Shown: piece by piece, positions 16,853-25,333 of the stretch
Position numbering within the stretch: the first letter of the stretch is position 1
Layout: every line of letters begins with the position of its first letter
Assembly: GCF_002198655.1 (NCBI RefSeq)
Contig: NZ_MWLN01000181.1
Coordinates: forward strand, 1-64,000
Direction: 5' to 3'
DNA from: Kineosporia sp. A_224
Lineage (GTDB): Bacteria > Actinomycetota > Actinomycetes > Actinomycetales > Kineosporiaceae
Length of the DNA: 64,000 nt
The notes under the pieces: generated by a model
Database searches by the model: none
The model's input: the letters and a program-made list of their open reading frames with translations, nothing else
What the model was told of the DNA's origin: nothing
Program-made: the position numbers and the translations under genes

Positions 16853-17824
16853 TCAGCGGCCAGCGGCGATCGGCGTGACCCCGGCGTGCAGCGTCGTCCC
16901 GTCGGGGTCGAGCTGGCCGAGCAGCGTCGAGATGCCGTGGACGACGTCCCCGTCGATGGGGATCGACATGTGGCCCCGGCCCCGGACGAGGACGTTGCGG
17001 ACGGCGAGGTCCGGGTGCTCGAGGCGGCCGTTCTCGTGGGGCAGGACCATCTGGTCGAGGTCGGACCAGTAGGCGACGAAGCGGGTGCGGCAGCCGGGGG
17101 CCGGCTCGGCGAGCTCGGCGTAGAAGTCGCTGCCGGGGGAGAGCTGGCGGCACAGCTCCACCGGCACGAGGCGGGCGGGCAGGGTGCCCTCGTGCGGCGT
17201 CCCGAGGGTCACGAGGGTGTGGACCCGCTCGTCGCCGCCGAGCCGCTGCACGTAGTAGCGCGCGATGAGCCCGCCGAGGCTGTGGCCGACGACGTGGATC
17301 CGCTCGTAGCCGGTCCGTGCGACGAGCTCCTCGACGGCGCCGGAGAGGTCGCGCGCCGCGAGCCGGACGTCGTTCGTCATCGGCGAGTAGTTCAGGGAGA
17401 CCACCCGGCGGAAGCCGCGGCGGCGCAGCCGGCGCCGCAGCACGGTGAAGATCGCCCGGTTGTCGACCATCCCGTGGATGAGCAGGATCGGCGTCCCGGC
17501 CGCCTCGACGTCCCCGACGACCATGCCGCGGGCCGCCGGGTCGAGACCGCCCAGGTGGTAGCGGTCGTGGTCGCGCGGCCGCTCCCGGAGCAGGCCCCAC
17601 GGGTACATCGCGAGGTGGGCGGCGCCCCAGGACGCCTCCAGGGCCACGCCGCGCAGGCCGTGCGGGGTGAGCAGGGCCCCGAGGTCGCCCGCGAGGGCGC
17701 GCACGGTGTGCCGGACGGAGGCCTGCGGGCCGGACGCCGGCCGCTCGGGGCCGGTCAGGTCCGGGACGGCGGCGAGCGCGGCGGAGCCGGTGGTGCCGGG
17801 GCCACGCCCGCGTCGTGCCGCCAT
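16853..17824 (-). CDS. Lipase / esterase of the alpha/beta hydrolase fold
   Basis: A 323-residue predicted triacylglycerol lipase-like protein. The oxyanion segment LLIHGMVDN is followed by the nucleophile elbow VVGHSLGG (Ser nucleophile), LVTLGTPHEG, a plausible acid in VAYWSDLDQMV, and a late His in RGRGHMSIP. This order matches class 2/PGAP1-like lipases. No signal peptide is obvious; a hydrophobic segment around HLAMYPWGLL could be membrane-associated. ATG 17824 has an excellent Shine-Dalgarno (AGGAGG, four to five bases before the start), so it is preferred over ATG 17905. It converges with the PadR operon. Confidence 0.85.
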   Translation of the reverse strand: MAARRGRGPGTTGSAALAAVPDLTGPERPASGPQASVRHTVRALAGDLGALLTPHGLRGVALEASWGAAHLAMYPWGLLRERPRDHDRYHLGGLDPAARGMVVGDVEAAGTPILLIHGMVDNRAIFTVLRRRLRRRGFRRVVSLNYSPMTNDVRLAARDLSGAVEELVARTGYERIHVVGHSLGGLIARYYVQRLGGDERVHTLVTLGTPHEGTLPARLVPVELCRQLSPGSDFYAELAEPAPGCRTRFVAYWSDLDQMVLPHENGRLEHPDLAVRNVLVRGRGHMSIPIDGDVVHGISTLLGQLDPDGTTLHAGVTPIAAGR

Positions 17825-18212
17825 CGGACCTCCTCGTCCGTCGCCCGGTGCCCGCAGCGCCTGCGCGACACCGGTTTTCGCAGTGTGCGGTGTGAGGTCG
17901 GCCACGCGCCAGACCCCACGCTGGCGAACCGCCGTCCGGGCACCCGTGACGCCGGGTGACCGGGCCTCCCACCCCGGGCAGGATCACCCGGTTTGGCCGA
18001 CTTCATCGGGTGAGACGACCCGATCCTGAGGTGAACGGCGCCGCGTGACCCGTTCGGGCCGCCCGGGGGACGCCGTCCGGCCCGCCGCCGGGAGCCGCAC
18101 CGGGCCGTCCAGGCGGCCCCGGAGGGCGGCGGCGGGGACCGCCGTCCCGGGGGCGCCTCCGCAGGGCTGGTCTACCCTGCGACCACGCCCGCACGTCACT
18201 CAGGAGGAAGCC
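17825..18212. other. 388-bp intergenic region between divergent lipase and B12-binding gene
   Basis: No gene is supported. A small perfect hairpin ATCGGGT-GAGACG-ACCCGAT occupies 18005-18024. TACCCT at 18173-18178 may be the -10 of the B12-binding gene. A cobalamin riboswitch was considered because of the downstream gene, but no B12-box-like sequence was found. Confidence 0.35.
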
Positions 18213-18611
18213 ATGGCGCCCGTCCGGATCGTCGTCGCCAAGCCCGGCCTCGACGGGCACGACCGCGGTGCGAAGGTCGTCGCCCGGGCGCTGCGCGACG
18301 CCGGCATGGAGGTCGTCTACACCGGCCTCCACCAGACCCCCGAGCAGATCGTCGACGCGGCCGTCCAGGAGGACGCCGACGCCGTGGGCCTGTCCGTGCT
18401 CTCCGGCGCGCACCTCACGCTCTTCCAGCGGGTCGTCGAGCTGCTGCGCGAGCGCGACGCGGCCGACATCGTCGTCTTCGGCGGCGGAATCATCCCCGAG
18501 GCCGACATCCCCGAGCTCGAGCGGATCGGCGTCGCGAAGGTCTTCACCCCCGGCGCGTCGATGCGCGACATCGTCGAGTGGGTGCGGGCGAACGTCGGTC
18601 AGACCGTCTGA
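18213..18611 (+). CDS. Stand-alone cobalamin (B12)-binding domain protein, methylmalonyl-CoA mutase C-terminal type
   Basis: A 132-residue protein made only of the B12-binding Rossmann domain that normally ends methylmalonyl-CoA mutase. The base-off/His-on motif is complete: DGHDRG at residues 14-19 with the axial His16, GLSVLSGAH near 58-66 and [14 protein letters not shown] near 88. Such stand-alone subunits act with a separate catalytic subunit, as in isobutyryl-CoA-type mutases, or serve as B12 carriers. No mutase large subunit lies in this window. ATG 18213 has Shine-Dalgarno AGGAGGAA. Its position before sucCD is suggestive, because the mutase product feeds or drains succinyl-CoA. Confidence 0.9.
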   Translation: MAPVRIVVAKPGLDGHDRGAKVVARALRDAGMEVVYTGLHQTPEQIVDAAVQEDADAVGLSVLSGAHLTLFQRVVELLRERDAADIVVFGGGIIPEADIPELERIGVAKVFTPGASMRDIVEWVRANVGQTV

Positions 18612-18726
18612 CGGGTCCGTACCGTCCGACGCGTCCGGCCCGCCGTTCGTCCCGCCGTCCGGCGCCGATCGGCGCCACGTGATCGGGCACACGCCGACCG
18701 CGCGAAGATCGTCCCTTGTGTGGGGC

Positions 18727-18732
18727 TAGGGT
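18727..18732 (+). promoter_or_regulatory. Candidate -10 element of sucCD
   Basis: TAGGGT lies 38 bases before GTG 18771, leaving a short leader with Shine-Dalgarno TTGAGGA. The -35 is not clear. Confidence 0.4.
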
Positions 18733-18770
18733 TTCCTCGACCCTCCCGGCCCCGACGTTGAGGACGGCAC

Positions 18771-19976
18771 GTGGACCTGTTCGAGTACCAGGCGCGCGAC
18801 ATGTTCGCCGCGCACGGCGTCCCGGTGCTTGACGCCGTGGTCGCCACCACCCCCGAAGAAGCGCGCGCAGGCGCCGAGGCGATCGGCGGCGGCACCGTCG
18901 TCGTCAAGGCCCAGGTGAAGACCGGCGGCCGCGGCAAGGCCGGCGGCGTCAAGCTCGCGCACAGCCCCGAGGAGGCCGCCGCCAAGGCCGGCGAGATCCT
19001 CGGCATGGACATCAAGGGCCACACGGTCCACCGCGTCATGGTGGCCCAGGGCGCGAAGATCGCCGAGGAGTACTACTTCTCGGTGCTCCTCGACCGGGCC
19101 AACCGCACGTACCTCGCCATGGCGTCCAAGGAGGGCGGCATGGAGATCGAGCAGCTCGCCGTCGAGCGCCCGGACGCCCTCGCGAAGATCCCGGTCGACG
19201 CGATCACCGGCATCGACGCGGCGAAGGCCGCAGAGATCGTCGACGCGGCGGGCTTCGCGGACGACGTCAAGGCCGCGGTCGCGGACGTGATCGTCAAGCT
19301 CTGGGGCGTCTTCCAGGCCGAGGACGCGACGCTCGTCGAGGTCAACCCGCTCGTGAAGACCGAGGACGGCGCGATCATCGCGCTCGACGGCAAGGTCACG
19401 CTCGACGGGAACGCCGGCTTCCGGCACCCCGACCACGCGGCCCTCGAGGACGTCGCGGCGGCGGACCCGCTGGAGCAGGCGGCCAAGGAGAAGGGCCTCA
19501 ACTACGTCAAGCTCGACGGCGAGGTCGGCATCATCGGCAACGGCGCGGGGCTCGTCATGAGCACGCTCGACGTCGTCGCCTACGCCGGTGAGGAGTTCGG
19601 CGGCGTCAAGCCCGCGAACTTCCTCGACATCGGCGGCGGCGCGAGCGCCGAGGTCATGGCGAACGGGCTCGAGATCATCCTCGGCGACGTGCAGGTCAAG
19701 AGCGTGTTCGTCAACGTCTTCGGTGGCATCACCGCGTGCGACGCGGTGGCCAACGGCATCCTCCAGGCCTTCAAGATCCTCGAGGAGAACGGCACCCCGG
19801 TGACCAAGCCGCTCGTCGTCCGGCTCGACGGCAACAACGCCGAGCTCGGCCAGGAGATCCTCGACGACTTCGCGAAGACCCTGCCCGCGGGCGCCATCAC
19901 CCGCGAGGACACCATGGACGGTGCTGCCCGCGCGGCGGCCGAGCTGGCCGCCGGCGGCCAGGGACAGGGGGCCTGA
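18771..19976 (+). CDS. sucC: Succinyl-CoA synthetase beta subunit (ADP/GDP-forming)
   Basis: A 401-residue ATP-grasp beta subunit. It starts with [20 protein letters not shown], as in all SucC proteins. [19 protein letters not shown] covers the nucleotide-binding segment at about residues 44-62. Metal ligands fall in LVEVNPLV and [10 protein letters not shown], and the C-terminal domain has [18 protein letters not shown] for contact with the phosphohistidine of SucD. With SucD it converts succinyl-CoA plus phosphate and NDP to succinate, CoA and NTP in the TCA cycle. The GTG start has TTGAGGA nine bases upstream. The stop is two bases before the sucD ATG. Confidence 0.97.
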   Translation: MDLFEYQARDMFAAHGVPVLDAVVATTPEEARAGAEAIGGGTVVVKAQVKTGGRGKAGGVKLAHSPEEAAAKAGEILGMDIKGHTVHRVMVAQGAKIAEEYYFSVLLDRANRTYLAMASKEGGMEIEQLAVERPDALAKIPVDAITGIDAAKAAEIVDAAGFADDVKAAVADVIVKLWGVFQAEDATLVEVNPLVKTEDGAIIALDGKVTLDGNAGFRHPDHAALEDVAAADPLEQAAKEKGLNYVKLDGEVGIIGNGAGLVMSTLDVVAYAGEEFGGVKPANFLDIGGGASAEVMANGLEIILGDVQVKSVFVNVFGGITACDAVANGILQAFKILEENGTPVTKPLVVRLDGNNAELGQEILDDFAKTLPAGAITREDTMDGAARAAAELAAGGQGQGA

Positions 19977-19978
19977 GC

Positions 19979-20869
19979 ATGTCGATCTGGCTCAACCACG
20001 ACAGCAAGGTCATCGTCCAGGGCATGACCGGCTCCGAGGGCCGCAAGCACACCCAGCGGATGATCAACTCGGGCACGAACATCGTCGCCGGCGTCACGCC
20101 CGGCAAGGGCGGCAAGGGCCAGGAGTTCAACGACCGGGTCGTCAAGCCGGTCTTCAACTCCGTGCAGGAGGCCGTGGCGCAGACCGGTGCCGACGTCTCG
20201 GTCATCTTCGTGCCGGCCAAGGGCACGAAGTCGGCCGTCTACGAGGCCGTCGACGCGGGCGTGCCGCTCGTCGTCGTCATCACCGAGGGCGTCCCGGTGC
20301 ACGACACCGCGAACTTCTTCCAGTACGCCAAGAACAAGGGCACGACGCGCATCATCGGCCCGAACTGCCCCGGCCTCATCACGCCCGGCCGCTCGAACGT
20401 CGGCATCATCCCGGCGAACATCACCAAGCACGGCCCGATCGGCCTGGTGAGCAAGTCCGGCACGCTGACCTACCAGCTCATGTACGAGCTGCGGGACATC
20501 GGCTTCTCGACGAACGTCGGCATCGGCGGCGACCCGGTCATCGGGACGACGCACATCGACTGCCTCGAGGCGTTCGAGAAGGACGACGAGACCAAGGCGA
20601 TCGTCATGATCGGCGAGATCGGCGGCGACGCCGAGGAGCGCGCGGCGGCGTACATCAAGGAGCACGTGACGAAGCCGGTCGTCGGCTACGTCGCGGGCTT
20701 CACGGCCCCCGAGGGCAAGACGATGGGCCACGCCGGCGCCATCGTCTCCGGCTCCTCGGGCACCGCGCAGGCGAAGAAGGAGGCCCTCGAGGCCGCGGGC
20801 GTCAAGGTCGGCAAGACGCCGTCCGAGACCGCCCGCCTCATGCGCGAGATCATGGCCCAGCTCGGCTGA
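19979..20869 (+). CDS. sucD: Succinyl-CoA synthetase alpha subunit
   Basis: A 296-residue CoA-binding subunit. The N-terminal Rossmann domain has [15 protein letters not shown] at residues 12-26. [12 protein letters not shown] and [11 protein letters not shown] follow, and the phosphorylated active-site histidine lies in GHAGAIVSG near residue 250. The length is standard. The gene starts two bases after the sucC stop, so both subunits come from one transcript. A long hairpin with a following T-rich run separates it from the convergent carboxykinase gene. Confidence 0.97.
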   Translation: MSIWLNHDSKVIVQGMTGSEGRKHTQRMINSGTNIVAGVTPGKGGKGQEFNDRVVKPVFNSVQEAVAQTGADVSVIFVPAKGTKSAVYEAVDAGVPLVVVITEGVPVHDTANFFQYAKNKGTTRIIGPNCPGLITPGRSNVGIIPANITKHGPIGLVSKSGTLTYQLMYELRDIGFSTNVGIGGDPVIGTTHIDCLEAFEKDDETKAIVMIGEIGGDAEERAAAYIKEHVTKPVVGYVAGFTAPEGKTMGHAGAIVSGSSGTAQAKKEALEAAGVKVGKTPSETARLMREIMAQLG

Positions 20870-20893
20870 TCCGCACGACCCGCACCACCCCGC

Positions 20894-20971
20894 TCATGCT
20901 CGCGGCGGGTACCGGTCACGGCCCCTCCCGGGGCTCGGAACGGTATCCGCCGTGAGCATGACGGGTTTTGT
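20894..20971. terminator. Bidirectional terminator, copy 1 of a repeated palindromic element
   Basis: Twenty-one-base arms (20894-20914 and 20941-20961) match at 19 positions; CGGGTTTTG follows on the plus strand. It sits between the convergent sucD and carboxykinase genes. The left arm is nearly identical to a sequence at 24490-24510 on the other side of the carboxykinase gene. Confidence 0.7.
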
Positions 20972-20973
20972 GG

Positions 20974-23900
20974 CTAGCTCAGCGGGGCGCTGCCGGCGGT
21001 GCCGACCAGCTGCTCGCGGAACTCCGGGCTCGCCAGACGTGCCGCCTCCGCGCGGGCCGCCTCGACCCGGGCCGGCATGTCGAGGCGGGCCGTCGGCTCC
21101 TCGTTGCCCGGGGTGGAGACGAACTTCTCGATCGCCGCGAGACCCGCGCCCGCGCGGGCCGCGGCCGCGGCCTGCTTGGCGTCCAGCCGCTGCGCGTACC
21201 AGTCCGAGGCGAGGACCGACTCGCGGGTGAACAGGGCGCGGAACTCCGGCGACTCCAGTCCCCAGCCCTGCGCGCTGTGCCCGTCGGCCATGATCTCCAG
21301 CAGGGCGCGCAGGGGCGGGACGGCGAGGTCGACGGTGCCGTCCTTGAAGTACGACCGCGCGACCCGCTCGTGCGTCATGACGATCGTCGCGACGGACTCG
21401 GCGAAGACACCGACGTCCTGGAGTTCGGGGCGGAGCATCTCCGGGGTGAAGATGACCTCCGGGTGCAGGAAGATCCGGCCGAAGTACTTCGTGGCGAGCC
21501 GGTCGGTCATCCGGTAGCCGAGCCGGCTCGCGGCGACGTGGACGCCCTCGTGCTCGAAGTCCGTGAGCTTCTCCAGCGCGCCGTCCTCGAGGAGCCGGCG
21601 CGCGTCCCGCTCGGCCGGGGTCATCCGGGAGAACAGCTCCGGCACGAGCAGCGAGAAGTCGTGGTCGACGCGCACGTGCGGCCCGACGTACCCGGCCGCG
21701 GACACCCAGCCGTCGTGCCCGGTGAGCACGTAGGACAGCAACGACGCGTTGAGGTCGATGACGGCCGGCATCGCGTTGAACGGGCCCTTGGTGAGCGCGC
21801 CCTCGGAGCCGGCGCCCGTCGTCGACGGCGACTTGCCCGTCATCGACGAGATGAACTCCATGAAGAGCTCGGGGAGCTCCATCCAGTGCAGCGGGCCGTA
21901 CGCGCACAGCGGCGGCACCCCGGCGTCCGGCGGGTTGTTCCGCCGCCCGGCCGCGACGACGTCGACCGGCTGCAGCAGCGGCGCGCCCGACGGCACCCGG
22001 CGCACGAGTCGCGCGGACAGGTCCGCGACGGCAGTGGCCCGGGCGTTCGTCCGGTCCGGGCGCTGCTGGAGGTAGCGCGGGTTCTTCGACGGCTTGCCGT
22101 CGACGATCCGCGGGTTCGCCGACGTGACGAAGAACGTCGGGCCGGTGCCCTCGGGGGCGTCGGCGAAGCCGCTGATCATCGCGGCCATCGGCTCGGTGAA
22201 GGCGCTGAACGCCACGGCGTCGTCCCGCATGACGACCGCGTCGTCCCGGGTCAGCGGCGCGAAGTTCGACAGGAACGTGCCGCCGCCGGCGATGTCGCGC
22301 TCGGCCTGCTTGTCGTAGCCGCGGTGGATCGCGTCGTCCGGGCGCTGGAAGAGCAGGTCCTCGCAGTTCTCGACGAGCTTGTACGACCGCGCCGGGTCCA
22401 TGCCGAGCATGCTGCCCGGGACCACCGTCGAGGCGGTGATGTCGTCCTGGGTCTGCACCTTCACCGCGGGCGCGAAGTCGTGCCGCAGGCTGAACAGCCG
22501 CCACGACCCGTCGGTGTTGTAGCCGACCCGCAGCATGTTCACGGTGACCTTGGCGCCGTCCAGCCGCAGCGAGTTGCCCGGTCGCCCGTCGAGTGCCGCG
22601 ACGCTGAAGTGGCTGCGCCAGTCGTCGCCCCACTCGGGGCGGTAGGAGCGCTTGACGACGTAGACGAGCTCCTTGACGTACGGCGGGACCCGCTCGAGCC
22701 AGGCGTTGTAGTCGGGCCGGTACTCCGACCGGGACGGCGTGAGCAGCTTGATGACGGAGCCGATCGAGCGCTCCTGCGACAGGACCGACCGGGTGTCGAC
22801 GTCGTTGCGGGCCGGGTCCAGGAACCGCTTGGAGAAGTCGCGCTCGAGGATCGCCGCGACCGAGTCCATGTCCGCCTCGAAGTTCGCGACGAACGCCGAG
22901 CCGGGGATGAACGCGTCGGTGATCGCCTTGGAGATCTCCGACTTGCCGCCGCCGGAGACCGTCGCCGGCTTGTGGCAGGACGTCGCGGTCGGGACGGTGC
23001 CGGTGAGGCTCCAGACCGTGCGGTCGTGCGGCTCCTGGGAGACCTCGACGCGGTAGCCGTTCGGGCTGAGGTAGGCCTTGTCGGCACGCAGCGGGATCGA
23101 CCGGCGCTCGCCGTCGGGGTGGGCGTCGGGGTCGGTCCACGTCACCGTCATCGTGCCGAGCGAGTAGTGCGCACCGCCCGGCACGAGGACGATGTGCGGC
23201 TGCTGCAGGTCGAGCGCGTGACCCTCCGGCTGCGCGACGAAGCGCTCCGGGTCGCGGGCCACCACGTCGGCGAGCAGGTAGTCCTGCCCGCACGCGGTCT
23301 CGGTGTGGTCCTGGCCGAGGTTGTAGCTGGCGAACACCAGCGCACCGCCCGCGTGCTCCTCCTCGGCGTTGCCGAACAGGTTGGCGGAGTAGGAGATCTG
23401 GGTCTTGATCTCCTTCTTGCAGTAACCGAAGTAGGTGTCGGCGATGACCGTGACGATGACGCCGCGGGCGTCCCGGGCGCAGATCTTGAAGGCCTTGCCG
23501 CCGTTGTAGAGCTCTTCGTCCTGCTCCCAGCACATGCCGTCGCGCTGCTGCCGGTCGGTCGCGTCGGCGGCGTGCGGCAGGCCGAGCTCCTTCTTCGTGA
23601 CCCGGGTCAGGTGCGGGGCGAGGATGACGCAGCCGGTGTGGCCGGTCCACGTCTCGGGGGCGAGCGAGGCGTCGTTCTCGGGCAGGTACGGGTCGCCGCC
23701 GTTGCCGAAGATGCCCTCGACGAAGTCGAGGTTGGCGACGAGGCCGCCGGGCACGATGAACCGGGTCTCCATCCGCTTCTCGCGCACCGAGCCGGGGACC
23801 TCCGGCGAGACGAGCGGGCGCAGGTGCAGCGAGACGAAGCACGCCGCGGGCTCGGGCTGGTTCGCGGTGTACGGCAGGACCTTGTCGACCTCGGGCGCCT

Positions 23901-24375
23901 CGAACGCGCGCGCCAGGAGCCGGGCGTACGCGAGCTTGGGCACGGCGATCTTGTCGTCGGGGATGGGCAGGCCGCCCTCGGCGACGTGGAAGACGCCGGC
24001 CGTCGTCCGCCGGTCGTTGACCGGGTTGTGCAGCACGCCGTTGACGAGGCGGTAGCTGCTGAGCAGGGGCGAGATGAAGCTGTCGCCGTCGAACGGCAGG
24101 GACAGGTCGCGGGCCAGGCCCGCCTCGTCCAGGACGAGCGTGCGGCGTGGCAGCCGGGGCTGCTCCCCGGTGTCGGCGAGGTAGTCGTCGAGGAAGGCCT
24201 GGATCCGGCCGTCGGCGGCGCACAGCCGGTCGGCGAGCCGGCGGCTGAGCTCGCGCTGGCGGGCGAGGATCGGGCGGGAGAGGCGCGCGGCCTCGGTGCT
24301 CTCGAAGCCCTCGGGAAGGGGCAGGCCGAGCTGGGCCAGACGGATGTTGATGGCGGCGTTCTGACTCTGGGGCAC
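20974..24375 (-). CDS. Probable PPi-type phosphoenolpyruvate carboxykinase
   Basis: A 1133-residue cytoplasmic protein with no signal or membrane segments. I identify it from memory as the PPi-dependent PEPCK family known from Propionibacterium, Actinomyces and Entamoeba (about 1100-1150 residues), which interconverts oxaloacetate + PPi with PEP + phosphate + CO2. Features seen are YFGYCKKEIKTQISYSANLF near residues 315-334, EEEHAGGALVF, a P-loop-like SGGGKSEISK at 474-483 where PEPCKs keep their kinase loop, and a C-terminal helical segment. GTG 24375 is the first possible start (a TGA lies two codons upstream). GACAAT ends five bases before it, so the message may be leaderless. The gene is flanked by two copies of one palindromic repeat. 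Confidence 0.65.
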   Translation of the reverse strand: MPQSQNAAINIRLAQLGLPLPEGFESTEAARLSRPILARQRELSRRLADRLCAADGRIQAFLDDYLADTGEQPRLPRRTLVLDEAGLARDLSLPFDGDSFISPLLSSYRLVNGVLHNPVNDRRTTAGVFHVAEGGLPIPDDKIAVPKLAYARLLARAFEAPEVDKVLPYTANQPEPAACFVSLHLRPLVSPEVPGSVREKRMETRFIVPGGLVANLDFVEGIFGNGGDPYLPENDASLAPETWTGHTGCVILAPHLTRVTKKELGLPHAADATDRQQRDGMCWEQDEELYNGGKAFKICARDARGVIVTVIADTYFGYCKKEIKTQISYSANLFGNAEEEHAGGALVFASYNLGQDHTETACGQDYLLADVVARDPERFVAQPEGHALDLQQPHIVLVPGGAHYSLGTMTVTWTDPDAHPDGERRSIPLRADKAYLSPNGYRVEVSQEPHDRTVWSLTGTVPTATSCHKPATVSGGGKSEISKAITDAFIPGSAFVANFEADMDSVAAILERDFSKRFLDPARNDVDTRSVLSQERSIGSVIKLLTPSRSEYRPDYNAWLERVPPYVKELVYVVKRSYRPEWGDDWRSHFSVAALDGRPGNSLRLDGAKVTVNMLRVGYNTDGSWRLFSLRHDFAPAVKVQTQDDITASTVVPGSMLGMDPARSYKLVENCEDLLFQRPDDAIHRGYDKQAERDIAGGGTFLSNFAPLTRDDAVVMRDDAVAFSAFTEPMAAMISGFADAPEGTGPTFFVTSANPRIVDGKPSKNPRYLQQRPDRTNARATAVADLSARLVRRVPSGAPLLQPVDVVAAGRRNNPPDAGVPPLCAYGPLHWMELPELFMEFISSMTGKSPSTTGAGSEGALTKGPFNAMPAVIDLNASLLSYVLTGHDGWVSAAGYVGPHVRVDHDFSLLVPELFSRMTPAERDARRLLEDGALEKLTDFEHEGVHVAASRLGYRMTDRLATKYFGRIFLHPEVIFTPEMLRPELQDVGVFAESVATIVMTHERVARSYFKDGTVDLAVPPLRALLEIMADGHSAQGWGLESPEFRALFTRESVLASDWYAQRLDAKQAAAAARAGAGLAAIEKFVSTPGNEEPTARLDMPARVEAARAEAARLASPEFREQLVGTAGSAPLS

Positions 24376-24571
24376 ACATCATTGTCGGCGCGGGCAGTGC
24401 CCGGGGCCGGGACCTCCGCCGGAGTTGACACGTTGTTCATATGGTCCACGTGCTCCGCGCTCCTCCGCGCATGCCGCACCCCTAGCCGCTCATGCTCGCG
24501 GTGGGTACCGTTCGAGGCCTCGTGACGGCCTGTTCCCGGTACCCGGCGCGAGCACGAGCGGAGGGGTGCCG
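24376..24571. promoter_or_regulatory. Divergent control region of carboxykinase and GntR operon
   Basis: On the plus strand TTGACA lies at 24425-24430, followed by a CATATG-centred stretch. On the minus strand GACAAT (24381-24386) may be the carboxykinase -10. The right half is occupied by the palindromic repeat copy 2 and the GntR Shine-Dalgarno GGAGGGG. I find no clear HutC-type operator here, so GntR self-regulation is not apparent. Confidence 0.4.
24488..24559. repeat. Palindromic repeat element, copy 2
   Basis: Arms of 23 bases (24488-24510 and 24537-24559) match at 20 positions and enclose a 26-base loop. The left arm shares CGCTCATGCTCGCGG plus GGGTACCG with the element at 20892-20914, in the same orientation. 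The right arms are also similar. Unlike copy 1 it lies in a leader just before the GntR Shine-Dalgarno. Confidence 0.7.
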
Positions 24572-25333
24572 ATGAGCGGAGCGCGGGTGCCGAGGGCTCC
24601 CGCGCTGACCGGGGCGGCGCCGGCGCACGTCGAGATCGAGCGGTGGCTCGTCGCGGCGATCGGACGGCGCGAGCTCGGCGCCGGGGACCGGCTGCCGCCC
24701 GAGGCCGAGCTCGCGGCGCGGATCGGCGTGAGCCGGATGACGCTGCGCCAGGCGCTCGGCCGGCTCGAGGCACGCGGGGTCATCACCCGCCGCCCCGGCC
24801 GGCAGGGCGGCACGTTCGTCGCCGAGCCACGGATCGACGTCGAGCTCACCGGCTGGGCGGGCTTCACCGCCGAGCTGCGCAGGGCGCACGTGCGCGCCGG
24901 GGCCCGGGTCGTCGTCGCCCGCACCGTGCCCGCGCCGCCGGACGTCGCCGCGGCGCTCTCGCTGGCGCGCGGGGAGACGGTGCACGAGGTGGCCCGGGTG
25001 CGGTCGGCGCAGCGCCGCCCGGTCGCCCTCGAGCGCTCCTGGTTCCCGGCCGGGGTGCTGCCCGGGCTGCTCGACCACCGGCTCACCGGCTCGCTCTACG
25101 CTCTGCTGCACAAGGAGTTCGGCCACGCCCCGGCCACCGCGGAGGAGTTCGTCGACCCGGTCGCGGCGGACGCCGAGGCAGCTGTGCTGCTCGACGTCGC
25201 CGAGGGGCGCCCGCTCCTGCGGGTCGAGCGGACGGCCTTCACCGCCGCCGGGCTGGCCGTCGAGCACGCGCACGACCTGTTCCGGACCGACCGGGTGCGG
25301 CTCCACGTGCGCAGCGAGGTCGCCCCGGGATGA
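24572..25333 (+). CDS. GntR-family (HutC/UTRA type) transcriptional regulator
   Basis: A 253-residue regulator. The N-terminal winged helix-turn-helix (about residues 20-88) has GDRLPPEAELAARIGVSRMTLRQALGRLEARGVI, typical of GntR. The C-terminal ligand-binding part (about 95-250) is of UTRA type (VHEVARVRSAQRRPVALERSW, SLYALLHKEFG, PLLRVERTAF, EHAHDLFR). UTRA regulators sense sugar phosphates, histidine derivatives and similar small molecules. Its ATG has Shine-Dalgarno GGAGGGG. The stop overlaps the ATG of an ADP-ribosylglycohydrolase gene. Two HutC/DasR-type sites lie 4-5 kb downstream at 29488 and 29560, and this protein is a candidate to bind them. Confidence 0.92.
   Translation: MSGARVPRAPALTGAAPAHVEIERWLVAAIGRRELGAGDRLPPEAELAARIGVSRMTLRQALGRLEARGVITRRPGRQGGTFVAEPRIDVELTGWAGFTAELRRAHVRAGARVVVARTVPAPPDVAAALSLARGETVHEVARVRSAQRRPVALERSWFPAGVLPGLLDHRLTGSLYALLHKEFGHAPATAEEFVDPVAADAEAAVLLDVAEGRPLLRVERTAFTAAGLAVEHAHDLFRTDRVRLHVRSEVAPG

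Noticed and set aside
17941-18212. Cobalamin riboswitch before the B12-binding gene
   Set aside because: Only a small 7-base hairpin (18005-18024) is found. No B12-box-like sequence or multi-helix layout was recognised.
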